Below are positions 36,416-49,533 of a DNA stretch of 64,000 nucleotides, in pieces. Location: contig OY756972.1 in NCBI GenBank assembly GCA_963580455.1, positions 11,423,001-11,487,000 of the forward strand. The letters are read 5' to 3'. Position numbers and translations under genes: made by a program. Source of the DNA: Euonymus europaeus (lineage: Eukaryota > Streptophyta > Magnoliopsida > Celastrales > Celastraceae). The notes beneath the pieces are model-generated. The model did no database searches, was not told the DNA's origin, and was given only the letters and a program-made list of their open reading frames with translations. The first letter of the stretch is position 1. Each line of letters starts with the position of its first letter.

Positions 36416-39287
36416 GTGTACACCGAGCAACTTTGATGGTCCGAAGTTGCTCAACTCTCTCTATGGAGGAGCTTTTAACGGTTTTATCCATTTGTCTTAG
36501 AAAGTTGGTGTTTTGGAATCGAAATAATCTTGAAAGCTTGTATTAATAAAATTTTACATAGAAGAAAAGTAAAAAGTGTACATAGAGGAAATTTATTGAT
36601 CCGAAGTTGCTCAACTCTCTCTATGGAGGAGCTTTTAGCGGTTTTGTCCATTTGTCATACAAGTTGGTGTTTTGGCATCGAAATAATCTATGAAGCTTAT
36701 ACTCATAAAATTTGACATATAAGAACAATAAAAAGTGTACACCGAGCAACTTTGTTAGTCCGAAGTTGCTCAACTCTCTCTATGGAGGAGCTTTTAACAG
36801 TTTTGTCCATTTGTCATAGAAAGTTGGTATTTTGGCATCCAAATAATCTATGAAGCTTATACTCGTAAAACTTGACATATTAGAAAAATAAAAAGTGTAC
36901 ACGGAGCAACTTTGATGGTCCGAAGTTGCTCAATTCTCTCTATGGAGGAGCTTTTAATGATTTTCTCCATTTGTCATAGAAATTTGGTGTTTTGGCATCG
37001 AAATAATCTATGAATCTTATACTCATAAAACTTGACATATAAGAACAATAAAAAATGTACACCGAGCAACTTTGATGGTCCGAAGTTGCTCAACTCTCTC
37101 TATAGAGGAGCTTTTAACGGTTTTGTCTATTTGTCATAGAAAGTTGGTGTTTTGGCATCGAAATAATCTAGAAGCTTATACTCTTAAAATTTGACATATA
37201 AGAACAATAAAAATTGTACACCGAGCAACTTTGATGGTCCGAAGTTGCTCAACTCTCTCTATGGAAGAGCATTTAACGGTTTTATCCATTTGTCATAGAA
37301 AGTTGGTGTTTTGGAATCGAAATAATCTTGGAACCTTGTATTAATAAAATTTTACATAGAAGAACAATAAAAATATACAGAGAGGAACTTTGATGGTCCG
37401 AAGTTGCTCAACTCCCTCTATGGAGGAGCTTTTAGCGGTTTTGTCCATTTATCATAAAAGTTTGGTGTTTTATCATCGAAATAATCTATGAAGCTTATAC
37501 TCATAAAATTTGACATATAAGAACAATAAAAAGTGTACACCGAGCAACTTTGATAGTCCGAAGTTGCTCAACGCTCTCTATGGAGGAGCTTTTAACGGTT
37601 TTGTCCATTTGTCATAGAAAGTTGGTGTTTTCGCATCGAAATAATCTAGGAAGCTTATACTCTTAAAATTTGACATATAAGAACAATAAAAATTGTACAC
37701 CGAGCAAGTTTGATGGTCCGAAGTTGCTCAACTCTCTCTATGGAGAAGCTTTTAACGGTTTTGTCCGATTGTCATAGAAAGTTGGTGTTTTGGCATTGAA
37801 ATAATCTAGGAAGCTTATACTCTTAAAATTTGACATATAAGAACAATAAAAATTGTACACCGAGCAACTTTGATGGTCCGAAGTTGCTCTACTCTCTCTA
37901 TGGAGGAGCTTTTAACGGTTTGGTCCATTTGTCATAGAAAGTTGGTGTTTTGGCATCGAAATAATCAATGAAGCTTAAACTCGTAAAATTTGACATATAA
38001 GAACAATAAAAATTGTACACCGAGCAACTTTGATGGTCCGAAGTTGCTCAACTCTCTCTATGGAGGTGCTTTTAGCGGTTTTGTCCATTTGTCATAAAAG
38101 TTGGTGTTTTCGCATCGAAATAATTTATGTAGCTTATACTCTTAAAATTTGACATATAAGAACAATAAAAAGTGTACACCGAGCAACTTTGATGGTCCGA
38201 AGTTGCTCAACTCTCTCTATGGAGAAGCTTTTAACGGTTTTGTCCGATTGTCATAGAAAGTTGGTGTTTTGGCATTGAAATAATCTAGGAAGCTTATACT
38301 CCTAAAATTTGACATATAAGAACAATAAAAATTGTACACCGAGCAACTTTGATGGTCCGAAATTGCTCAACTCTCTCTATGGAGGAGCTTTTAGCGGTTT
38401 TGTCCATATGTCATAGAAAGTTGGTGTTTTGTCGTCGAAATAATCTAGGAAGCTTATACTCTTAAAATTTGACATATAATAAGAATTAAAATTGTACACC
38501 GAGCGACTTTGATGCTCCGAAGTTGCTCTACTCTCTCTATGGAGGAGCTTTTAACGGTTTTATCCATTTGTCGTAGAAAGTTGGTGTTTCGGAATCGAAA
38601 TAATCTTGGAAACTTGTATTAATAAAATTTTACATAGAAGAAAAATAAAAAGTGTACATAGAGGAACTTTGATGGTCCGAAGTTGCTCAACTCTCTCTAT
38701 GGAGGTGCTTTAACGGTTTTGTCCATTTGTCATAAAAGTTGGTGTATTGGCATCGAAATATTCTATGAAGCTTATACTCATAAAATTTGACATATAAGAA
38801 CAGTAAAAAGTGTACACCGAGCAACTTTGATGGTCCGAATTTGCTCAACTCTCTCTATGGAGGAGCTTTTAACGGTTTTGTCCATTTGTCATAGAAAGTT
38901 TGTGTTTTGGCATCGAAATCATCTAAGAAGCTTATACTCTTAAAATTTGACATATAAGAACAATAAAAATTGTACACCGAGCAACTTTGATGGTCCGAAG
39001 TTGCTCAACTCTCTCTATGGAGGAGCTTTTAACGGTTTTATCCATTTGTCGTAGAAAGTTGGTGTTTCGGAATCGAAATAATCTTGGAAACTTGTATTAA
39101 TAAAATTTTACATAGAAGAAAAATAAAAAGTGTACATAGAGGAACTTTGATGGTCCGAAGTTGCTCAACTCTCTCTATGGAGGTGCTTTAACAGTTTTGT
39201 CAATTTGTCATAAAAGTTGGTGTATTGGCATCGAAATAATCTATGAAGCTTATACTCATAAAATTTGACATATAAGAACAGTAAAAA
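36416..39287 (+). repeat. Y-family HOR, 18-mer (2872 bp)
   Basis: Order is Y-J2-K-L-M-N-O-P-W-T-U-(V/W)-S-(T/H)-I-A-H3-I. S and T are rearranged relative to the 20-mer. The monomer at 38172 starts as V (GTGTACACC) and becomes W (GAGAAGC, CCGATTG). The one at 38492 starts as T (GCGACTTTGATGCTCC, CTCTACTC) and ends as H (CGTAG, TTTCGG). O at 37374 is 159 bp rather than 158, from AAAGTTTGGTG, and starts TATACAGAG. Confidence 0.87.
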
Positions 39288-42200
39288 GTGTACACCGAGC
39301 AACTTTGATGGTCCGAAGTTGCTCAACTCTCTCTATGGAGGAGCTTTTAACGGTTTTATCCATTTGTCTTAGAAAGTTGGTGTTTTGGAATCGAAATAAT
39401 CTTGAAAGCTTGTATTAATAAAATTTTACATAGAAGAAAAGTAAAAAGTGTACATAGAGGAAATTTATTGATCCGAAGTTTCTCAACTCTCTCTATGGAG
39501 GAGCTTTTAGCGGTTTTGTCCATTTGTCATACAAGTTGGTGTTTTGGCATCGAAATAATCTATGAAGCTTATACTCATAAAATTTGACATATAAGAACAA
39601 TAAAAAGTGTACACCGAGCAACTTTATTAGTCCGAAGTTGCTCAACTCTCTCTATGGAGGAGCTTTTAACGGTTTTGTCCATTTGTCATAGAAAGTTGGT
39701 ATTTTGGCATCCAAATAATCTATGAAGCTTATACTCGTAAAATTTGACATATTAGAAAAATAAAAAGTGTACACGGAGCAACTTTGATGGTCCGAAGTTG
39801 CTCAATTCTCTCTATGGAGGAGCTTTTAATGATTTTCTCCATTTGTCATAGAAATTTGGTGTTTTTGCATCGAAATAATCTATGAATCTTATACTCATAA
39901 AACTTGACATATAAGAACAATAAAAAATGTACACCGAGCAACTTTGATGGTCCGAAGTTGCTCAACTCTCTCTATAGAGGAGCTTTTAACGGTTTTGTCT
40001 ATTTGTCATAGAAAGTTGGTGTTTTGGCATCGAAATAATCTAGAAGCTTATACTCTTAAAATTTGACATATAAGAACAATAAAAATTGTACACCGAGCAA
40101 CTTTGATGGTCCGAAGTTGCTCAACTCTCTCTATGGAAGAGCATTTAACGGTTTTATCCATTTGTCATAGAAAGTTGGTGTTTTGGAATCGAAATAATCT
40201 TGGAAGCTTGTATTAATAAAATTTTACATAGAAGAACAATAAAAATGTACAGAGAGGAACTTTGATGGTCCGAAGTTGCTCAACTCCCTCTATGGAGGAG
40301 CTTTTAGCGGTTTTGTCCATTTATCATAAAAGTTGGTGTTTTGGCATCGAAATAATCTATGAAGCTTATACTCATAAAATTTGACATATAAGAACAATAA
40401 AAAGTGTACACCGAGCAACTTTGATAGTCCGAAGTTGCTCAACGCTCTCTATGGAGGAGCTTTTAACGGTTTTGTCCGTTTGTCATAGAAAGTTGGTGTT
40501 TTAGCATCGAAATAATCTAGGAAGCTTATACTCTTAAAATTTGACATATAAGAACAATAAAAATTGTACACCGAGCAAGTTTGATGGTCCGAAGTTGCTC
40601 AACTCTCTCTATGGAGAAGCTTTTAACGGTTTTGTCCGATTGTCATAGAAAGTTGGTGTTTTGGCATTGAAATAATCTAGGAAGCTTATACTCTTAAAAT
40701 TTGACATATAAGAACAATAAAAATTGTACACCGAGCAACTTTGATGGTCCGAAATTGCTCAACTCTCTCTATGGAGGAGCTTTTAGCGGTTTTATCCATT
40801 TGTCATAGAAAGTTGGTGTGTTGGAATCGAAATAATCTTGGAAGCTTGTATTAATAAAATTTTACATAGAAGAACAATAAAATTGTACACCGAGCAACTT
40901 TGATTGTCCGAAATTGCTCAACTCTCTCTATGGAGGAGCTTTTAGCGATTTTATCCATTTGTCATAGAAAGTTGGTGTGTTGGAATCGAAATAATCTTGG
41001 AAGCTTGTATTAATAAAATTTTACATAGAAGAACAATAAAAATGTACACCGAGCAACTTTGATTGTCCGAAGTTGCTCAACGCTCTCTATGGAGGAACTT
41101 TTAACGGTTTTGTCCATTTGTCATAGAAAGTTGGTGTTTTAGCATCGAAATAATCTAGGAAGCTTATACTCCAAAAATTTAAAATATAAGAACAATAAAA
41201 ATTGTTCACCGAGCACTTTTAATGGTCCGAAGTTGCTCAACTCTCTCTATGGAGGAGCTTTTAACGGTTTCGTCCATTTGTCATAGAAAGTTGGTGTTTT
41301 GGCATCGAAATAATCTTGAAAGCCTGTATTAATAAAATTTTACATAGAAGAACAATAAAAAGTGTACATAGAGGAACTTTGATGGTCCGAAGTTGCTCAA
41401 CTCTCTCTATGGATGAGCTTTTAACGGTTTTGTCCATTTGTCATAGAATTTGTGTGTTTTGGCATCGAAATAATCTATGAAGCTTATACTCATAAAATTT
41501 GACATATAAGAACAATAAAAAGTGTACACCGAGCAACTTTGATTGTCCGAAGTTGCTCAACTCTCTCTATGGAGGAGCTTTTAACGGTTTTGTCCATTTA
41601 TCATAGAAAATTGGTGTTTTGGCATCGAAATAATCTAAGAAGCTTATACTCTTAAAATTTGACATATAAGAACAATAAAAATTGTACACCGAGCAACTTT
41701 GATGGTCCTAAGTTGCTCAACTCTCTCTATGGAGGAGCTTTTAACGTTTTTGTCCATTTGTCATAGAAAGTTGGTGTTTTGGAATCGAAATAATCTTGGA
41801 AGCTTGTATTAATAAAATTTTACATAGAAGAACAATAAAAATGTACAGAGAGGAACTTCGATGGTCCGAAGTTGCTCAACTTTCTCTATGGAAGAGCTTT
41901 TAACGATGTTGTCCATTTGTCATAGAAAGTTGGTGTTTTGGCATCGAAATAATCTAGGAAGCTTATACTCTTAAAATTTTACATATAAGAACAATAAAAA
42001 TTGTACACCGAGCAACTTTGATGGTCCAAAGGTGCTCAACTCTCTCTATGAAGGAGCTTTTAACGGTTTTATCCATTTGTCGTAGAAAGTAGGTGTTTCG
42101 GAATCGAAATAATCTTGGAAACTTGTATTAATAAAATTTTACATAGAAGAAAAATAAAAAGTGTACATAGAGGAACTTTGATGGTCCGAAGTTGCTCAAC

Positions 42201-42318
42201 TCTCTCTATGGAGGTGCTTTAACGGTTTTGTCCATTTGTCATAAAAGTTGGTGTATTGGCATCGAAATAATCTATGAAGCTTATACTCATAAAATTTGAC
42301 ATATAAGAACAATAAAAA
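39288..42318 (+). repeat. Expanded Y unit, part 1 (19 monomers)
   Basis: Order is Y-J2-K-L-M-N-O-P-W-(S/b)-b2-P3-(Q/B)-C2-Z-N2-(O/G)-H-I. The Y-to-W core is as in the other units. From 40724 it carries b- and Q-type monomers again, including TTTAAAATATAAG in P3 (41043) and TTGTTCACC in Q/B (41202). S/b (40724) starts with AAATTGCTC and ends with GTGTGTTGG; it is 159 bp from an A lost in AATAAAATTG. O/G (41842) starts TGTACAGAGAGG and ends as G. The same order recurs at 44552. Confidence 0.87.
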
Positions 42319-44551
42319 TTGTACACCGAGCAAGTTTGATGGTCCGAAGTTGCTCAACTCTCTCTATGGAGAAGCGTTTAACGGTTTTGTCCGATTGTCA
42401 TAGAAAGTTGGTGTTTTGGCATTGAAATAATCTAGGAAGCTTATACTCTTAAAATTTGACATATAAGAACAATAAAAATTGTACACCGAGCAACTTTGAT
42501 GGTCCGAAGTTGCTCTACTCTCTCTATGGAGGAGCTTTTAACGGTTTGGTCCATTTGTCATAGAAAGTTGGTGTTTTGGCATCGAAATAATCAATGAAGC
42601 TTAAACTCGTAAAATTTGACATATAAGAACAATAAAAATTGTACACCGAGCAACTTTGATGGTCCGAAGTTGCTCAACTCTCTCTATGGAGGAGCTTTTA
42701 ACGGTTTGGTCCATTTGTCATAGAAAGTTGGTGTTTTGGCATCGAAATAATCAATGAAGCTTAAACTCGTAAAATTTGACATATAAGAACACTAAAAATT
42801 GTACACCGAGCAACTTTGATGGTCCGAAGTTGCTCAACTCTCTCTATGGAGGAGCTTTTAGCGGTTTTGTCCATTTGTCATAAAAGTTGGTGTTTTCGCA
42901 TCGAAATAATTTATGTAGCTTATACTCTTAAAATTTGACATATAAGAACAATAAAAAGTGTACACCGAGCAACTTTGATGGTCCGAAGTTGCTCAACTCT
43001 CTCTATGGAGGAGCTTTTAACGGTTTTGTCCATTTGTCATAGAAAGTTGGTTTTTAGCACCGAAATAATCTAGGAAGCTTATACTCTTAAAATTTGACAT
43101 ATAAGAACAATAAAAATTGTACACCGAGCAAGTTTGATGGTCCGAAGTTGCTCAAGTCTCTATATGGAGAAGCTTTTAACGGTTTTGTCCGATTGTCATA
43201 GAAAGTTGGTGTTTTGGCATTGAAATAATCTAGGAAGCTTATACTCTTAAAATTTGACATATAAGAACAATAAAAATTGTACATCGAGCAACTTTGATGG
43301 TCCAAATGTGCTCAACTCTCTCTATGGAGGAGCTTTTAACGGTTTTATCCATTTGTCGTAGAAAGTTGGTGTTTCGGAATCGAAATAATCTTGGAAACTT
43401 GTATTAATAAAATTTTACATAGAAGAAAAATAAAAAGTGTACATAGAGGAACTTTGATGGTCCGAAGTTGCTCAACTCTCTCTATGGAGGTGCTTTAACG
43501 GTTTTGTCCATTTGTCATTAAAGGTTGGTGTATTGGCATCGAAATAATCTATGAAGCTTATACTCATAAAATTTGACATATAAGAACAATAAAAATTGTA
43601 CACCGAGCAAGTTTGATGGTCCGAAGTTGCTCAACTCTCTCCATGGAGAAGCGTTTAACGGTTTTGTCCGATTGTCATAGAAAGTTGGTGTTTTGGCATT
43701 GAAATAATCTAGGAAGCTTATACTCTTAAAATTTGACATATAAGAACAATAAAAATTGTACACCGAGCAACTTTGATGGTCCGAAGTTGCTCTACTCTCT
43801 CTATGGAGGAGCTTTTAACGGTTTGGTCCATTTGTCATAGAAAGTTGGTGTTTTGGCATCGAAATAATCAATGAAGCTTAAACTCGTAAAATTTGACATA
43901 TAAGAACAATAAAAATTGTACACCGAGCAACTTTGATGGTCCGAAGTTGCTCAACTCTCTCTATGGAGGTGCTTTAACGGTTTTGTCCATTTGTCATAAA
44001 AGTTGGTGTTTTGGCATCGAAATAATCAATGAAGCTTAAACTCGTAAAATTTGACGTATAAGAACAATAAAAATTGTACACCGAGCAACTTTGATAGTCC
44101 GAATTTGCTCAACTCTCTCTATGGAGGAGCTTTTAACGGTTTTGTCCATTTGTCATAGAAAGTTTGTGTTTTGGCATCGAAATCATCTAAGAAGCTTATA
44201 CTCTTAAAATTTGACATATAAGAACAATAAAAATTGTACACCGAGCAACTTTGATGGTCCGAAGTTGCTCAACTCTCTCTATGGAGGAGCTTTTAACGGT
44301 TTTATCCATTTGTCGTAGAAAGTTGGTGTTTCGGAATCGAAATAATCTTGGAAACTTGTATTAATAAAATTTTACATAGAAGAAAAATAAAAAGTGTACA
44401 TAGAGGAAATTTGATGGTCCGAAGTTGCTCAACTCTCTCTATGGAGGTGCTTTAACAGTTTTGTCTATTTGTCATAAAAGTTGGTGTATTGGCATCGAAA
44501 TAATCTATGAAGCTTATACTCATAAAATTTGACATATAAGGACAGTAAAAA
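42319..44551 (+). repeat. W-T-T-U-V-W-H-I-W-T-(T/I)-A-H3-I (14 monomers)
   Basis: The W-T-T-U-V-W-H-I part resembles 26367-27802 without S. It then restarts at W (43596) and reaches A-H3-I through a T/I hybrid at 43916-44073 (GGAGGTGCTTTAAC, then AATCAATG), which is 158 bp because of its I portion. The I at 43437 is 159 bp (CATTAAAGG). Both W copies at 42319 and 43596 share GAAGCGTTTAAC, which marks them as duplicates. Confidence 0.86.
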
Positions 44552-47422
44552 GTGTACACCGAGCAACTTTGATGGTCCGAAGTTGCTCAACTCTCTCTAT
44601 GGAGGAGCTTTTAACGGTTTTATCCATTTGTCTTAGAAAGTTGGTGTTTTGGAATCGAAATAATCTTGAAAGCTTGTATTAATAAAATTTTACATAGAAG
44701 AAAAGTAAAAAGTGTACATAGAGGAAATTTATTGATCCGAAGTTTCTCAACTCTCTCTATGGAGGAGCTTTTAGCGGTTTTGTCCATTTGTCATACAAGT
44801 TGGTGTTTTGGCATCGAAATAATCTATGAAGCTTATACTCATAAAATTTGACATATAAGAACAATAAAAAGTGTACACCGAGCAACTTTGTTAGTCCGAA
44901 GTTGCTCAACTCTCTCTATGGAGGAGCTTTTAACGGTTTTGTCCATTTGTCATAGAAAGTTGGTATTTTGGCATCCAAATAATCTATGAAGCTTATACTC
45001 GTAAAATTTGACATATTAGAAAAATAAAAAGTGTACACGGAGCAACTTTGATGGTCCGAAGTTGCTCAATTCTCTCTATGGAGGAGCTTTTAATGATTTT
45101 CTCCATTTGTCATAGAAATTTGGTGTTTTGGCATCGAAATAATCTATGAATCTTATACTAATAAAACTTGACATATAAGAACAATAAAAAATGTACACCG
45201 AGCAACTTTGATGGTCCGAAGTTGCTCAACTCTCTCTATAGAGGAGCTTTTAACGGTTTTGTCTATTTGTCATAGAAAGTTGGTGTTTTGGCATCGAAAT
45301 AATCTAGAAGCTTATACTCTTAAAATTTGACATATAAGAACAATAAAAATTGTACACCGAGCAACTTTGATGGTCCGAAGTTGCTCAACTCTCTCTATGG
45401 AAGAGCATTTAACGGTTTTATCCATTTGTCATAGAAAGTTGGTGTTTTGGAATCGAAATAATCTTGGAAGCTTGTATTAATAAAATTTTACATAGAAGAA
45501 CAATAAAAATGTACAGAGAGGAACTTTGATGGTCCGAAGTTGCTCAACTCCCTCTATGGAGGAGCTTTTAGCGGTTTTGTCCATTTATCATAAAAGTTGG
45601 TGTTTTGGCATCGAAATAATCTATGAAGCTTATACTCATAAAATTTGACATATAAGAACAATAAAAAGTGTACACCGAGCAACTTTGATAGTCCGAAGTT
45701 GCTCAACGCTCTCTATGGAGGAGCTTTTAACGGTTTTGTCCGTTTGTCATAGAAAGTTGGTGTTTTAGCATCGAAATAATCTAGGAAGCTTATACTCTTA
45801 AAATTTGACATATAAGAACAATAAAAATTGTACACCGAGCAAGTTTGATGGTCCGAAGTTGCTCAACTCTCTCTATGGAGAAGCTTTTAACGGTTTTGTC
45901 CGATTTTCATAGAAAGTTGGTGTTTTGGCATTGAAATAATCTAGGAAGCTTATACTCTTAAAATTTGACATATAAGAACAATAAAAATTGTACACCGAGC
46001 AACTTTGATGGTCCGAAATTGCTCAACTCTCTCTATGGAGGAGCTTTTAGCGGTTTTATCCATTTGTCATAGAAAGTTGGTGTGTTGGAATCGAAATAAT
46101 CTTGGAAGCTTGTATTAATAAAATTTTACATAGAAGAACAATAAAATTGTACACCGAGCAACTTTGATGGTCCGAAATTGCTCAACTCTCTCTATGGAGG
46201 AGCTTTTAGCGGTTTTATCCATTTGTCATAGAAAGTTGGTGTGTTGGAATCGAAATAATCTTGGAAGCTTGTATTAATAAAATTTTACATAGAAGAACAA
46301 TAAAAATGTACACCGAGCAACTTTGATTGTCCGAAGTTGTTCAACGCTCTCTATGGAGGAGCTTTTAACGGTTTTGTCCATTTGTCATAGAAAGTTGGTG
46401 TTTTAGCATCGAAATAATCTAGGAAGCTTATACTCCAAAAATTTAAAATATAAGAACAATAAAAATTGTTCACCGAGCACTTTTAATGGTCCGAAGTTGC
46501 TCAACTCTCTCTATGGAGGAGCTTTTAACGGTTTCGTCCATTTGTCATAGAAAGTTGGTGTTTTGGCATCGAAATAATCTTGGAAGCCTGTATTAATAAA
46601 ATTTTACATAGAAGAATAATAAAAAGTGTACATAGAGGAACTTTGATGGTCCGAAGTTGCTCAACTCTCTCTATGGATGAGCTTTTAACGGTTTTGTCCA
46701 TTTGTCATAGAATTTGTGTGTTTTGGCATCGAAATAATCTAAGAAGCTTATACTCTTAAAATTTGACATATAAGAACAATAAAAATTGTACACCGAGCAA
46801 CTTTGATGGTCCTAAGTTGCTCAACTCTCTCTATGGAGGAGCTTTTAACGTTTTTGTCCATTTGTCATAGAAAGTTGGTGTTTTGGAATCGAAATAATCT
46901 TGGAAGCTTGTATTAATAAAATTTTACATAGAAGAACAATAAAAATGTACAGAGAGGAACTTTGATGGTCCGAAGTTGCTCAACTTTCTCTATGGAAGAG
47001 CTTTTAACGATGTTGTCCATTTGTCATAGAAAGTTGGTGTTTTGGCATCGAAATAATCTAGGAAGCTTATACTCTTAAAATTTTACATATAAGAACAATA
47101 AAAATTGTACACCGAGCAACTTTGATGGTCCGAAGGTGCTCAACTCTCTCTATGGAGGAGCTTTTAACGGTTTTATCCATTTGTCGTAGAAAGTTGGTGT
47201 TTCGGAATCGAAATAATCTTGGAAACTTGTATTAATAAAATTTTACATAGAAGAAAAATAAAAAGTTTACATAGAGGAACTTTGATGGTCCGAAGTTGCT
47301 CAACTCTCTCTATGGAGGTGCTTTAACGGTTTTGTCCATTTGTCATAAAAGTTGGTGTATTGGCATCGAAATAATCTATGAAGCTTATACTCATAAAATT
47401 TGACATATAAGAACAATAAAAA
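44552..47422 (+). repeat. Expanded Y unit, copy 2 (18 monomers, 2871 bp)
   Basis: Order is Y-J2-K-L-M-N-O-P-W-(S/b)-b2-P3-(Q/B)-(C2/Z)-N2-(O/G)-H-I. It repeats 39288-42318 but is one monomer shorter. The monomer at 46626 starts as C2 (GTGTACATAGAGG, GATGAG) and ends as Z (AATCTAAGAAGC), so C2 and Z have fused. Shared markers between the copies include AATAAAATTG at the S/b end, CTCCAAAAATTTAAAA in P3 and AACGTTTTTGTCC in N2. Confidence 0.9.
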
Positions 47423-48575
47423 TTGTACACCGAGCAACTTTGATGGTCCGAAGTTGCTCAACTCTCTCTATGGAGGAGCTTTTAACGGTTTTATCCATTT
47501 GTTATATAAAGTTGGTGTGTTGGAATTGAAATAATCTTGGAAGCCTGTATTAATAAAATTTTACATAGAAGAACAATAAAAAGTGTACATAAAGGAACTT
47601 TGATGGTCCGATGTTGCTCAACTCTCTCTATGGATGAGCTTTTAACGGTTTTGTCCATTTGTCATAGAATTTGTCATAGAAAGTTGGTGTTTTGTCATAG
47701 AAAGTTGTTGTTTTGGCATTTAAATAATTTAGGAAGCTTATACTCTTAAAATTTGACATATAAGAACAATAAAAATTGTACACCGAGCAACTTTGATGGT
47801 CCGAAGTTGCTCAACTCTCTCTATGGAGGAGCTTTTAACGGTTTTATCCATTTGTTATAGAAAGTTGGTGTGTTGGAATCGAAATAATCTTGGAAGCCTG
47901 TATTAATAAAATTTTACATAGAAGAACAATAAAAAGTGTACATAAAGGAACTTTGATGGTCCGAAGTTGCTCAACTCTCTCTATGGATGAGCTTTTAACG
48001 GTTTTGTCCATTTGTCATAGAATTTGTGTGTTTTGGCATCGAAATAATCTATGAAACTTATACTCATAAAATTTGACATATAAGAACAATAAAAAGTGTA
48101 CACCGAGCAACTTTGATTGTCCGAAGTTGCTCAACTCTCTCTATGGAGGAGCTTTTAACGGTTTTGTCCATTTATCATAGAAAGTTGGTGTTTTGGCATC
48201 GAAATAATCTAAGAAGCTTATACTCTTAAAATTTGACATATAAGAACAATAAAAATTGTACACCGAGCAACTTTGATGGTCCGAAGTTGCTCAACTCTCT
48301 CTATGGAGGAGCTTTTAACGGTTTTATCCATTTGTTATAGAAAGTTGGTGTGTTGGAATTGAAATAATCTTGGAAGCCTGTATTAATAAAATTTTACATA
48401 GAAGAACAATAAAAAGTGTACATAAAGGAACTTTGATGGTCCGATGTTGCTCAACTCTCTCTATGGATGAGCTTTTAACGGTTTTGTCCATTTGTCATAG
48501 AATTTTTGTGTTTTGGCATCGAAATAATCTATGAAGCTTATACTCATAAAATTTGACATATAAGAACAATAAAAA
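47423..48575 (+). repeat. B3/C-type run with one over-long monomer (7 monomers)
   Basis: Order is B3-C3-B3-C2-Z-B3-C3. B3 monomers have TTTGTTATA and GGAAGCCTG, which removes the HindIII site. The C3 at 47583-47775 is 193 bp and is the longest monomer in the window. The other C3 (48416) is 160 bp. Both carry GATGTTGCTC, so the length change happened within a pre-existing class. Confidence 0.88.
47658..47711 (+). repeat. Micro-tandem duplication inside a 193-bp monomer
   Basis: Three partial copies of a unit beginning TTTGTCATAGAA lie end to end: 12 bp (47658-47669), 21 bp (47670-47690) and 21 bp (47691-47711). The last two differ by one base (GGTGT against GTTGT). The normal monomer has one copy here, so the extra 12 + 21 = 33 bp accounts exactly for the 193-bp length. 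The sequence that follows (GGCATTTAAATAAT) resembles the W3 class, so the monomer may also be a hybrid. Replication slippage is the likeliest cause. Confidence 0.9.
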
Positions 48576-49533
48576 GTGTACACCGAGATACTTTAATGGT
48601 CCGAAGTTGATCAACTGTCTCTATGGAGGAGCTTTTAACGGTCTTGTCCATTTGTCATAGAAAGTTGGTGTTTTGGCATCGAAATAATCTTGGAAGCTTA
48701 TACTCTTAAAATTTGACATATAAGAACAATAAAAATTGTACACCGAGCAACTTTGATGGCCCGAAGTTGCTCAACTCTCTCTATGGTAGTGCTTATAACG
48801 GTTTTATCCATTTGTCATAGAAAGTTGGTGTTTTGGAATCGAAATAATCTTGGAAGCTTGTATTAATAAAATCTTACATAGAAGAAAAGTAAAAAATGTA
48901 CATAGAGAAACTTTGATGATCCGAAGTTGCTCAACTCTCTCTATGGAGGAGCTTTTAACGGTTTTGTCCATTTGTGTTAAAAGTTGGTGTTTTGGCATCG
49001 AAATAATCTATGAAGCTTATACTCATAAAATTTGACATATAAGAACAATAAAAAGTGTACACCGAGATACTTTAATGGTCCGAAGTTGCTCAACTGTCTC
49101 TATGGAGGAGCTTTTAACGGTCTTGTCCATTTGTCATAGAAAGTTGGTGTTTTGGCATCGAAATAATCTTGGAAGCTTATACTCTTAAAATTTGACATAT
49201 AAGAACAATAAAAATTGTACACCGAGCAACTTTGATGGCCCGAAGTTGCTCAACTCTCTCTATGGTAGTGCTTATAACGGTTTTATCCATTTGTCATAGA
49301 AAGTTGGTGTTTTGGAATCGAAATAATCTTGGAAGCTTGTATTAATAAAATCTTACATAGAAGAAAAGTAAAAAATGTACATAGAGAAACTTTGATGATC
49401 CGAAGTTGCTCAACTCTCTCTATGGAGGAGCTTTTAACGGTTTTGTCCATTTGTGTTAAAAGTTGGTGTTTTGGCATCGAAATAATCTATGAAGCTTATA
49501 CTCATAAAATTTGACATATAAGAACAATAAAAA
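48576..49533 (+). repeat. X1-X2-X3 trimer, two tandem copies (479 bp each)
   Basis: X1 has GAGATACTTTAATGG and GGTCTTGTCC. X2 has GGCCCGAAG, TGGTAGTGCTTATAAC and ATCTTACAT. X3 starts ATGTACATAGAGAAAC, has TTTGTGTTAAAAG, and is 159 bp. The copies at 48576-49054 and 49055-49533 appear identical except GTTGATCAAC against GTTGCTCAAC in X1. X2 and X3 combine N/Y-like and J/O-like features, so they are diverged relatives of those classes. Confidence 0.9.

Noticed and set aside
47583..47775. Transposon insertion in the long monomer
   Set aside because: The extra 33 bp is fully explained by duplicated satellite sequence. There are no terminal inverted repeats and no target-site duplication.
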